This document shows positions 1-10,559 of a stretch of 64,000 nucleotides of DNA, in pieces; position 1 is the stretch's first letter, and each line of letters starts with the position of its first letter. The DNA comes from Hyperoodon ampullatus (Eukaryota > Chordata > Mammalia > Artiodactyla > Ziphiidae): positions 107,547,454 to 107,611,453 of the forward strand of contig OX457064.1 of the NCBI GenBank assembly GCA_949752795.1, written 5' to 3'. The position numbers and the translations under genes are program-made. The notes below the pieces were generated by a model. It searched no databases and was not told the DNA's origin. It saw only the letters and a list, made by a program, of their open reading frames with translations.

Positions 1-1689
1 TTGAATAATTGCCCTTATCTTCTTTTAGGGAAGCAGTGTAAGAGTTTTATGCGTCCTGACATATATGTGCATAACTGATGCCGCTGCTGAATTTAGACCC
101 AAGGATTATTGACGGGTCACAGCTGAAAGCGGCTTTATCGCCCTCTTAGGTTCAGGAAATACTTTCTCCACTTTGCAGCTGCTGAACTCGACCTGTACCA
201 TGTCCCCCTAAATAGTGTTTGTTTGTCAATATTCATTGTTTTTGTACTTCTGCAGTTAGTGACAAGGGAACTAAAAGATACAAACTATTAGTTTTACCAA
301 TATCAGCAAAACAAATGACCTTACCCTTTTGTTCTACTGAGTGGGTGGCACAGGGCTAGGCTTGGTGGGGGCGACCTGGGGGAGATGGGGGCTCCTGTCC
401 TCTTGGGACTTGGCCACTGCTGTGCGGTGCCCCAGGCACACAGCCTTTTTCTGTCGTCCCCAGGTTGGCGAGGAGGGAAGACAGCATGCTTGTCCCTTTG
501 TGTCTGCCCTCACTGCACTTCTGTTTTGCACGGCTGGCTTTCACTCAGCGTGGTGCTCTGTGCTGAGCGTGGGGGCCGCGCGGGGCGCTGGCCCGGGTGT
601 GCTGCTTCTCGGCAGGAGCCAAGCCCAGGCTGCACAGCTGGGCCCTGCGCTCCAGCCCCGGTGGTGGCGTGCTGTCCCCTGAACTGTGCCGCGTGGACAC
701 CCTAGAGCTCCGGGTGGCTCATCCGAGCTGACCAAAGCCCCCAGCGAGGACAGCGCCTCAGCCAGGCCTCACCTCCTGCTCTGCTCGCCCATGTGACTTG
801 GGGCAGCGGTGGGCCGGCCCCTGGGGAATTGCGTTCCTGACTCCTCGTCACATGTCACCTCCTAGATAACTGTGGTTTGGGGGAAATTGATGTTCAAGGT
901 GCAGGTGCGGGTGGAGGGAGATGAGAGATCGATCTTGCCCACAAGGTCTGCGAACCCAGGACCGCCCGGACGTACTGGAGAGGCCGCGGGGCTTTATTCC
1001 TGGGGAGGAGCTCACGGGAGCCTCTGGGAGCTGAGTGTTCAGCGAGAGAAGGAGCCGCGTTTAACCAGGAGGGAGAAGTGACCATGAGAGCTCGCAGCTC
1101 CTGGGAGGGGAGAGACCCGCCCACTTTAGAGCTGCCCCAGGCGGCCTCGGGACTCCTCGTAAAAGTGGGAGCGGTAACAGTAACAGTAACGGGGCTGGTA
1201 GGTGGAAACAAGGCCCAGTGTCTAAAGGGGAGACAGCCTGAGGGTTCTCATTTGGGCTCAACATTTAACTGTTTTGAACGTTCCTGAATGTAAGTGGCTG
1301 GATAAATTTTTCATGAGACCAGACCCGTTGTAGAGGGGAAAGGGGTGGTTTTCAGCATAAAAGTGAAGTGCGTGTCTTCAAGAGTGGCGTTACATACTCT
1401 CTGTTCTTCCAGTGAACCTTGGGACCACTGGTTCACTCTCACATTACTAAGTTTATCCAGTTGAAGACAGTAGCAGGAGCATTAATAAAGAGTGGTGGCT
1501 TGCTGTCCTATTCTTTAATTTATGTTATTTGTTAACCTATATTGTTAGAATGACTTTGCCTCCCCTGGAAGGAGTTTAATTGCTAATGTAAACGTTATTT
1601 TCCCTGATTATATTTGTCTGATGTCATGTTTTAATTTGTTCCCAAACTAAATCATTGTGGGTTTTTTTTCTCCTTTTTCCCAATTCTAG
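1..1689 (+). other. UBE3C intron, partial (upstream of first exon in window)
   Basis: Intronic DNA running in from the left edge. Bases about 330-1230 are GC-rich with scattered CpGs inside otherwise AT-rich sequence and contain a short TAACAG repeat near 1173-1190. I recognise no repeat family or gene there; the open frames on both strands share no recognisable domain. The last 350 bases before the exon are ordinary AT-rich intron. Confidence 0.6.
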
Positions 1690-1847
1690 GTCTATGGTAC
1701 CATTGCTTCAAGTGATATCAAGGGGTTCTCCTATGTCTTTTGAAGATTCTAGTAGAATCATCCCACTCTTTTACCTTTTCAGCTCCTTGTTTAGTCATTC
1801 ACTGATTTCCATACATGATAATGAATTCTTCGGTGATCCCATAGAAG
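1690..1847 (+). CDS. UBE3C: UBE3C coding exon (about residues 473-526), first in window
   Basis: The acceptor is a pyrimidine tract ending in tctag just before 1690; the donor is GAAG|GTAAGA at 1848. The exon opens with the third base of a glycine codon, carries 52 whole codons and ends with the first base of a valine codon. The encoded stretch starts SMVPLLQVISRGSPMSFEDS, which I recognise as the middle region of UBE3C, upstream of the HECT domain. This region is mostly helical and has no catalytic motif; its exact job is not established. Confidence 0.95.
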
Positions 1848-2000
1848 GTAAGAATTTTGAGGAATTGGTTTGTTGCTGGCCTCATGGCCTGTCCATTTTC
1901 ATAGGTGGTAGAAAAGTTTTAAGCCTTTAAAGTCTTTCAGTGTGTGTTAAGAAATAAAAAAAACCCCAAATGTGATAGAAACTTGGATTATGTTTTCCAG

Positions 2001-2233
2001 TTGTAGGTCAGAGACAATCATCAATGATGCCTTTTACTTTAGAAGAGCTGATAATGCTGTCTCGATGCCTTCGAGATGCGTGCTTAGGGATCATCAAGTT
2101 GGCTTATCCAGAAACAAAACCAGAAGTTCGAGAAGAATATATTACAGCATTTCAAAGTATTGGAGTTACTACTAATTCTGAAATGCAGCAATGTATACAG
2201 ATGGAACAGAAACGATGGATTCAGTTATTTAAG
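2001..2233 (+). CDS. UBE3C: UBE3C coding exon (about residues 526-603)
   Basis: The acceptor is tgttttccag before 2001; the donor AAG|GTAATG follows 2233. The exon starts with the last two bases of a split valine codon and has 77 further codons, ending in phase 0. The product includes MMPFTLEELIMLSRCLRD and ends with KRWIQLFK, both typical of UBE3C. It lies only 153 bp after the preceding exon, so the two are probably recognised as a pair. There is no catalytic residue here; it belongs to the central helical region before the HECT domain. Confidence 0.95.
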
Positions 2234-2380
2234 GTAATGAGTATATGAATATTTTTGTTTACTGAGGTTAAATAATGTACAGATTTTTTTTGAATTGACT
2301 CATTTTAGAAGAATAGAAATACAGGTTTGTTTCAGGCATAATTGTTAGTTTGAAAAACTTTTAAGAAAAGTCATTTTCAG

Positions 2381-2701
2381 GGCTTCCCTGGTGGCGCAGT
2401 GGTTGAGAATCTGCCTGCCGATGCAGGGGACACGGGTTCGAGCCCTGGTCTGGGAGGATCCCACATGCCGCGGAGCGACTAGCCCCGTGAGCCACAATTA
2501 CTGAGCTTGCGCATCTGGAGCCTGTGCTCCGCAACGAGAGGCCGCGATAGTGAGAGGCCCGCGCACCGCGATGAGGATTGGCCCCCGCTTGCCACAACTG
2601 GAGAAAGCCCTCGCACAGAAACGAAGAGCCAACACAGCCATAAATAAATAAATAAATAAAATTTTTTTAAAAAGAAGGCAAAATTCCTTTAAAAAAAAAA
2701 A
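2381..2701 (+). mobile_element. CHR-type tRNA-derived SINE, long form
   Basis: The tRNA-like head contains a GGTTCGAGCC B box, followed by the AGAAAGCCC body and an (AAAT)n/A-rich tail. It is flanked by a perfect 17 bp target-site duplication at 2363-2379 and 2702-2718, so the insertion is complete. It is sense to UBE3C. Confidence 0.95.
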
Positions 2702-2949
2702 AAGAAAAGTCATTTTCATTTTACATTTGCTTCCTTTTAAAGCCTTGTTTTTACAGTTACTTGTATCTTTTATAAATTGCCCCAAGTACTTCCAATGACA
2801 AGGTGATGCATAGTTAAAAGTTTTTTTAATGTTTTCAGTTTTATTTTTCACTAAAAAATCTCTTACAGATTTTATGTATTTAATCTTTTAAGAAATTGAG
2901 TAACAAAGGTAGAATAAGATCATTAACTTAATGCAAGTTGAATATAAAT

Positions 2950-4150
2950 TATTTTAAAATATCTTCATTTTTAACCATGCAGAAAGAGAAGTTATAAGTT
3001 ACCGTGGCTGGAATGTTGGCAGGAAACCACCACGACTGAGAATAGAACTACTGGGGCAGAAAAACAGAAAAGAAAAAGGGTGCTTGACTTCCCATGAAAT
3101 TTCTGCAGCAAACACATCTAGTCAGCTAAAATCGCTCATTAAAGGAGTGAGAGCAGAAGAAATGCATTTTCCAAATTGAATGCTAGATTTACAGTCCGTT
3201 TAATACTAGCGACCTCTCACGCTAATGTTCGGTTCGAGTCATCAGCTGTCCCCTTTAGGTCTTTTATCACTGCTTTTGTCAAGCTATCTATTTAATTGAA
3301 AGAAGTTAATTGAATGAAAATGATCAACTAAGCTTGTATTAATATTGCTAATGGAACTTTCTTCTTGGCCATGTTTGGAGAAAGATGTCAAGCTAGACTT
3401 TAGGAAAGGCCCATTAATGCTTGCACTTAACCTGATGGGCTAATTAAGGACTGCTTATTCATCCTACGAGCACACCATAGGCTCTGTCCAGCCCATTCTG
3501 CCCGATTTTACAACACATTTCACTTATGAGCACGAGCATTAGTAGCAGTGAGAGTAACTGATAATGTTTTGATTGCACTGAATACAGTGCTAATGCAGCA
3601 CTGAATTTATAATTTGTGCAGATTGATGTAATATATGTTTGCACAATTTATTTTAATTACCTATCTCTGTATTTCTAAGTAAACTTTTAGGGTCACTTGT
3701 TGAGCCCTTTAATATATCCTTGCTTAAAGGCTGACACTTTTGCATCTTTTCTAAGTTAAAAATAAGCTACATTGCCCATTTAAAACTTGTAATTCTTGTG
3801 TAAGCTTTTCCTGGATATGGGTATTAATGATAGCATGTATGTTTTTCTTTTAAGTATTTAATTAAACTCTGGGATCTTTGTTAGTAAAACTTTCCATTAC
3901 GTATGTTATCAGGTTTTGTGTACAGTATCAGATAATTTCATCATTTTATAGCACCTATACAGAATTTCATAATTTTCATATGACAGGCTTATCTTTAGGA
4001 CCCAGAAACATCTGAATTTAATAATGCCGTATAAGATGTTTTTCCCCTGGTCCTATTTTATTTTGCTTAACCATTAAATGAAAATTTTGTAGTGAATTTT
4101 TTCTTATGCCTCAAAATGACTCATTACTACTTTATTAAGGATTGAGGGTT
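2950..4150. promoter_or_regulatory. Repeat-free AT-rich intronic block, candidate conserved regulatory element
   Basis: About 1.2 kb without recognisable repeat. The core, roughly 3140-3660, carries homeodomain-type cores TTTAATTGAA (3291), TTAATTG (3306), TAATTA (3441) and TAATTA (3654). It has few CpGs and no coding potential. The composition is like that of deeply conserved enhancers, and UBE3C lies near MNX1 and SHH in mammals (established synteny). Regulatory function is inference only; conservation cannot be measured here. Confidence 0.35.
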
Positions 4151-4454
4151 TTTTGTTGTTGTTGCTTTTTAAAGAATTAGGGTAAAAGTTCACCTTTTTT
4201 GGAGCAGGATTGTTTTAGGTTTGAAATTGAGTTGTTATAAAGATCCTCTGAGTTTAGAACAGACTTGTTTGAAGACAAGTTTCTGAATGAGATTCCTGTT
4301 CTTTGAAAAAGGTTTTTTTGTTTGTACTGCCTGCTATTGAGCTGAGCCCACAAAACAAAACAAAACAAAATCAAGGCAAGTCTTTGAAAGGATTCAGCTG
4401 CTATTAGTTTTTCTTTTAAGAAAAAATTATCCTTAATATGAAATAATAAGAATT

Positions 4455-4620
4455 TAACCCTCAGTGGTTGCTATGTTTCAGACACTGTTCTAAGGGCTTT
4501 ACATATATTAGTTCATGTAAAGCAATAACTGTGAGGAGGATCGTATAACTATCCCCATTTTACAGATGAGGTCACATAGCTAGTAGATGATGGAGGCAGC
4601 GTGTGAACTCAGCTGCTCCT
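4455..4620 (-). repeat. MIR SINE fragment
   Basis: The block reads TTCTAAGGGCTTTACATAT and TATCCCCATTTTACAGATG, then ends CACATAGCTAGTAG. This is the reverse-strand pattern of the mammalian-wide MIR SINE. It is old and diverged. Confidence 0.75.
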
Positions 4621-5825
4621 CTCCATTGTCCCCCTGAAAAGTATGAAAGTAAACGTTCAGCATTTCATATATATTTCAGGGTCAAATTTTAGCTGAAGGA
4701 TTCAAGGTAGAATCAACCAAAGAAAGTAGTAGCATTTTGCCCGTGACTTCCTGCCTTCTGTTGATTTTGACAGAGTTGCACATGATGAGAGCCGACTCCT
4801 TCAACCACCAACCATTTTCATTTTTCAGCATCCTGATGGTCCGCTCAGACTAATTTCTGAGGGAGGCTCTGGGGGCTGGTCACAGAACATAGACTTTTAA
4901 GTGGATGGAGTCATCTTTCTTTGTCACTGTAAGAATTGAGGTCAGTTTCCAAGCCCTGCATTGACACTGCTAAAACAGTTGATGCATGTATCAAATTTAT
5001 AAACTCCTCTTGAAGTGTACTTTACAGCTATAATCGCTTTAGCCCTGTGAGGCGATGGGGCTCCTGTTTGATTTGCCTTTGTGTGCAGCTGCCAAACTGA
5101 ACTGGAGCCGCCTGAGAGGAGGGACCGGGAGGGAGGCCTGGCACCTGCCTTACGTGCGTGCACTGGACAGACAGACAGGGCTGCAGTACGAGGGAGTTTC
5201 ACTTTCCTGCTGGTTGGCTTGCATTTTTCAGTTTTGAAAAGACTCTAAAAAAGTAAACCATGAAAGCCACAGCAATGCCTCGTTGTAACGGAAACGCGCT
5301 GCTGTTAACCGTCAGTGTCGGCCAGTGAGGCGAACCCAGGCTCCCTTTGAGGTGGCAGAGCTGCCCCGTGTCCTTCTCTGTGTTTGACTTCAAGAAATAG
5401 TTTTGTAGTGTTTCAAACATGCTGCAGAATACTTTGACTTTTAAAATAAACCAACTTTAACAAATAGTCATGTTGACAGCAGGAATCCTTACACTTACTG
5501 ACTTTTATAGGCTAGGGTGTCATTACTGTCAGTTATTGAAACACCCACGGTGTTTATCCGAGAACATTGGCTCCACCCTGTGCTGGGGAATCATAAATGA
5601 AGTCGGACAGAGTCCCTGTTCTTTGAGTATCACTATATAATGAAAAAGAGAAACTTTCAACTGATGATGTTGAGCTAGAACAAAGCTAAGAGTATGCAGG
5701 ATGGAAAAAAGAACTGCTGAAGTCATTCTAAACTTTGAATTACACTAGGAAGATCGTCATTCTGGCCTTTTATGAGATGATCTTAAGAGCTGGTACTTTA
5801 CTGGTTTTTCTTGTATTTCATTTTT

Positions 5826-6108
5826 TTAAAACATTTATTTATTTATTTATTTTTTGGTTGCGTTGGGTCTTTGTTGCTGCGCGTGGGCTTTCTCCAGTTG
5901 AGGCAAGCAGGGGCCGCTCTTCGTTGCGGTGTGCGGGCTTCTCATTTGCGGTGGCTTCTCTTGTTGCGGAGCATGGGCTCTAGGCCTGCGGGCTTCAGTA
6001 GTTGTGGTGTGCGGGCTTAGTCACTCCGTGGCATATGGGATCTTCCCGGACCAGGGCTCGAACTCGTGTCCTTTGCATTGGCAGGAGGATTCTTAACCAG
6101 GGAAGCCC
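5826..6108 (-). mobile_element. CHR-type SINE, long form, antisense
   Basis: It begins with (ATTT)n, has the reverse-complement body and tRNA-like head, and ends CCAGGGAAGCCC. A target-site duplication of about 13 bp (gtatttcattttt) is present at 5813-5825 and 6110-6122. Confidence 0.93.
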
Positions 6109-6736
6109 TGTATTTCATTTTTACATATTCTTCATTATGAAATCAAAATCTAAAAAATTCTTTATTGTATATTTATCACATCACACATTTACCACACGTA
6201 GGTACCCATAAATTATGTGCTGTGTCCTATGCTTTGTTTTGAAGTTTTAAAATAATTACCTAAGATGTTTGAATTTACATAACCAGATTTAAGATAAAAA
6301 GAGATTATTACAGTTGCCTTTCAAAATTTGGACTATATGTATTTTTTTTTGTTGCAATAATAAAGCACATATCAGTGATCTCCATTCAGAAATATCATAG
6401 TTGAACATCCGTTGCTTTAAGTCATCATCAGATATATTATTATTTATATATATAAATTTATTCTAAGATGTAATATATGTAATGCTTAAGATTATTTCCC
6501 TAAGTTCATTAGTCAGGATTTTCTTGTGATCATCATAGCCAGTGAAGTTTCATACATACAGTAATCTTGTGAAATAGTGCGTGTTAATTTAAAATCTTTA
6601 ACTTGGACCATTGTCAGGTGTGATTTTTATGAGTCACCTGTGTGTTTCTAATCAGTCATCTGCTTGGTCCTTTTAACATTGGGGTTAAGGGAAACCTGCT
6701 TGTAGGTGTCACCTGTTCTGTGTTTTGTTGTTTTTC

Positions 6737-6845
6737 TTTTGTCTGCGCGGCTTGTGGGATCTTAGTTCCCCGACCAGGGATTGAACCCTGGCCCTCAGCA
6801 GTGAAAGTGCAGAGTCCCAATCCCTGGACTACCAGGGAATTCCCT
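6737..6845 (-). mobile_element. Short tRNA-derived SINE (CHR-1/Bov-tA-like), antisense
   Basis: The pattern is GTGGGATCTTAGTTCCCCGA, then the B box region, ending CTACCAGGGAATTCCC. The flanks repeat as 6705-6717 and 6846-6858 (12 of 13 bases identical). Confidence 0.88.
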
Positions 6846-7825
6846 GGTATCACCTGTTTTTTACTTCAGTGGCGAATAATCAAACACGCATAACAGTTTT
6901 GCGCATTTCTGAGTATTTGCTTCAATAATTTTGTTAGTTTTTGAGTATTAAAGTTTAGATCCAGCGCGGAAGAAGATGACATGGGAGACAAGAGTTAAAC
7001 ATATCACGTAAAATATACTACTACTATATTTATAACTGTTAAAGTCTGCCAAAACTGTGTATTGAGTGAGGTGCATGTAGTTATCCTGGTGTCTGCTTGT
7101 TTGCTGTTTTATTTCATATTTCTTAACACACTGGTTCTCAAGTCTCACTGTGTTTCACGACCTCCTAGGGATCAGTTAACAGTTATTGACGGGCTCACCT
7201 CAGGTGAACTAAGTTCCAGTTGCTGTTGTTGGTGCCCGTTGGGGTGTTTGTCAGCAGGAGGTTCTGAAATGCAGCTGGGTTGACCCACAGGCCTGACTGT
7301 GCGGTGAATTCCCTTTGGGCAGGTATTAGTAACCTCTGATCTCAGTTTGCAGACTTGCACCCCAGGACTGAAGTTAATCCTGCCGGTCTCTTGGTGCTGG
7401 TCCTGTCTTCTGTAGTAGACATGTCTGTGCGAGGAGATTTGATAAAATTAACTGAAAAAGAAACTGTCTTTTGATCTCAACACTGGGCGTCTGTATTGAT
7501 CCAATGTAAAATCGTTACTTCAATTTTCTTTACCTGTGACATTCTTTCGTCAGTTTACGTGGTTTTTTAAGGTTACCTATGTAAACTTTGCTTTTTCAGT
7601 ACTAAATATTTCTAGCAGTTTGTGATACTGAAAATGAATGCAGAGAAAGGGAATGTGTTTAAAGGTGTTCTGCAATCACAGAATGGATCCAGTTAAAATT
7701 TTCATGGTTACTTAAAGTTTGTATTTTTCTCTAAAACTTAGAAGAAAAATAGTTTAAAGGAGAAGAATGTTCTTAGGGGATCTGACATTTCTAAAATATT
7801 TGGGGAATTGGTGCAGGGCTCATAT

Positions 7826-8068
7826 TGCCAGATTTAACACATAAAATATGTGTCACACAGTTAAATTTGGATTTCAGATAAACAACAAATGCATTTTAGA
7901 TACAAGTATGTCCTGTGCAATATTTTGGATACATTTATGCTTTTTAAAAATCAATATTTGAGACATGCTTTGAATAAAGCAATATTTGGGTCATATTTAT
8001 ACTAAAGAATTCATTTGACGTTTATCTGGAATTCATCTTTGTCTAGGTGTCCTGTAGTTTCTCTGGCA
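7826..8068. mobile_element. Palindromic non-autonomous DNA transposon
   Basis: The two halves are inverted copies of each other. The left arm runs TGCCAGATTTA, then CAGATAAACAACAAATG and ACAAGTATGTCC. The reverse complement of the right end gives TGCCAGAGAAAC, then CAGATAAACGTCAAATG and ATAAATATGACCC. This snap-back form is typical of old eutherian MITE-like elements; the family name is not certain. Confidence 0.65.
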
Positions 8069-9702
8069 GTCCTATTTAGGGCTCGTCTTCAAGTTTTCTT
8101 TCCTGTCAGCTTTAGTTTGTTAAGATGTGCTTTTTCCACAGTGCCTTCTGTTGACATCCCTTCCTTGCCGTATCTCAGGCCCACATCACTTTGTACCTTC
8201 TGCTTTCCTCCTTTCTCCCCCCACCGCTCGTGCCTCCCTTCCCACGTCTCTCTTTCTCTCCCATATTTTTGAAAGAGGATCAGTGATACTAGGATAGGAC
8301 ATTTTATGTTACTTCTTTTTCACATTTAGAATATGAAAATATGAAAGGGAATGCCATATACTGAAACTTTTTAATGTTTAATTTCACAGTAATTTAAAAG
8401 AGGAATGTAAATTATGGCATTAATTACCTCTTAGATAGTTTGATAATGTTTGTGACCTATAGAAAAGAAATGTCCTCATCAGCATAGATTGGATCGTGGT
8501 GAATACCAGGAGGTGGATGACAGCTTGCTCCTGGGGGTTAGGCAGCTGTGAACTTGAGCGTGTGCAGTGGGGATGGTGTCAAGGGTCTGGGGGATGTATG
8601 AGAGCCATAAGTTAATGGGTGCAATTAAGCAAACACACATAAGTGTTTGTCAGAAAGCACATCTTTTGTCAACAGTTTTGGTGTGTTGTGGGTAAATTTC
8701 AGCACAATGTCTGTTAAATCCAAATTTACTCAAAATACCGATGTAATTGGTTAGGTAAAAGGAGAGATAAGACATAATGTGCGTCCTGCCACAAGACTGT
8801 ACTTTACTCTCCACTGTTGGAAGAGCATCCGTTGGTGCGATCTGTGTGGACCCAACTGAATTTGTCCCAGACCCAGAGAGCACGTGGAATGAACTTACTG
8901 GGATCTCGTCTTTTCTTCTGAAGAGCAGTACCGGGAGACTTCCCGGAGTTGGTGCCGTAGGTCAATGGCCTTACTCTGTTTATGACGAGCGGTTAACCAG
9001 GTAGAACCAAAGACTAGGCCTTTCTCAGTCTACCCCAGCTGCACTTAAAACCAGTCATCGTAAAACACTGCATGTGTGTAACCTGACCCCTGAGCAACTG
9101 ACTGCTTACCTGTGCTAGTTTCTGCTGATTCAAAAAGGACAGTACCATAGTATTCCAATAGGCTTTAAAATACCACAAGGTAGACATCACAGCTAAATTG
9201 GCACGATATATCCACCAGTGTACAAGCCGTGTTCTAGATCTTGAGAGGTTTTTGCTAATGTGGTTTTGTCTGGATGGCCACACCGCTCAAGCATTACTTT
9301 TTCTCTGTCACTGGGCAGATCATCCAACCGGTGTTGGTGTCGTAGTGGCCTGAGATATCAACCAAGGACCCTTTCTTACCCACTTGCGTTGGACACACAA
9401 TGACATTTCCTGGTTCTTTATTCAAATTATATTTTACTGAATTAGAGGCAATGTGTACAGAAAGCCTGGCTGACTTTTTCAGAAAATACCATCGTAGTCA
9501 TTAACTTCATAGTAGTTGTCTGATCAACTCCTGGTTTTAAAGGTTTAAAACTTTGGTTTTACAACTTTGTGTTGGCTTATCTTTGTTTGTTACAAAACAC
9601 ATTTCTATTTAATGTATAACTTCATGTCTTTTTTAAATAGACAGTACCATTAAGATCTCTTTAATCGTACATCACAGAATTTATTATACAATTGTCCATC
9701 AT

Positions 9703-9735
9703 CAAGTACCTACTAGGTTTCTAGGTAGGTACTTG
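9703..9735. repeat. Inverted repeat, 11 bp perfect arms
   Basis: Arms CAAGTACCTAC (9703-9713) and GTAGGTACTTG (9725-9735) are exact reverse complements around an 11-base spacer. It could form a small hairpin. No known function is evident. Confidence 0.7.
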
Positions 9736-10454
9736 GGTTCTGTGCATGGGGGAGCTTACCGCACAGCCAGAGGGGGGCCGGTGCTCACCGGGAAGACAGC
9801 AGTGAAGGACTAGGCTATGGTAATGCGGTGGTGGTGGGGGTAGCCAGAGCGCGTGGGGAGGCTTTCTGAAGGACGGTACTCTGAGTTTGCGTGGAATTGC
9901 ACTGGGACGCAGACCTAATTCCAGAGGCTTGCGTAAGGGAAATACTGAAATCGTCTTTCTTTTTGGAAGGTTGACAGGTGTGTCTAGGACACTGCTTCCC
10001 ACCCCCCACCCCTCCCCTGCTGCCAGCAGCCTTGAGTAGAGTGTTTTTCAGAAAAATAAGAAATGTGTTTTACCTTAGGGAAATTGCTGTACTTGGAGAT
10101 GTCTTTTATTATAGCTCAAATGGGTTAATACATTTCCCCATTTGTGTTTTAAAACTTAATTACTGCCTCCCTTGCAGTTTTTAAGAAATCAGCCCTTGCA
10201 CACATTTGTGTTAATAATTTTTCTCTCTTTGCCGGTAGATATTAACCGCTTTGTACCTAAAACTAACTCCTGTAATCACAGAACGAGGCGCTTTTCTGCA
10301 GACAGACCTGGTGGCGGTCTAGCCAGCCCTTCACCACGGGAGCCCGCGTCCTCGGACACGGAGGTGAAGCGGTGCCGTGGCCTCTCACTCCTGACCGGAA
10401 GTGTTGCCGTAGTTCCCGAGCCTGTGTGTGACGTGTTCCTGTTCTTCCTCTCAG

Positions 10455-10559
10455 GTTATCACCAACCTAGTGAAAATGTTGAAGTCCAGAGACGCGAGGA
10501 GAAATTTTTGTCCTCCCAATCACTGGCTGTCAGAGCAAGAAGATATTAAAGCAGATAAG
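10455..10559 (+). CDS. UBE3C: UBE3C coding exon (about residues 604-638)
   Basis: Thirty-five complete codons in phase 0 on both sides, so skipping it would keep the frame. The acceptor is a pyrimidine tract ending in ctcag; the donor AAG|GTGTTA is weak after the first two bases. The product contains VKMLKSRDARR and NHWLSEQEDIKADK, which match the UBE3C central region. The human protein has threonine where this one has alanine in the SRDARR segment (comparison from memory). Confidence 0.93.

Larger units (their letters stand above)
2719..10454 (+). other. UBE3C 8.2 kb intron: remaining content
   Basis: Outside the listed repeats and the AT-rich block, this intron is unique AT-rich DNA. Bases 8070-9700 and 9740-10450 show nothing recognisable; the segment just before the next exon has only chance open frames. 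A short low-complexity TA stretch lies near 6430-6460 and a CAAAA repeat at 4351-4370. Confidence 0.55.

Noticed and set aside
2381..2460. tRNA-like A/B box region, possibly a tRNA gene
   Set aside because: It is the head of a SINE; no acceptor stem pairing or tRNA gene context. The same applies to the other fifteen copies.
10172..10549. 125-codon frame overlapping the exon at 10455
   Set aside because: It reads the exon in a different frame from UBE3C and begins in intron; not a 5' extended exon.
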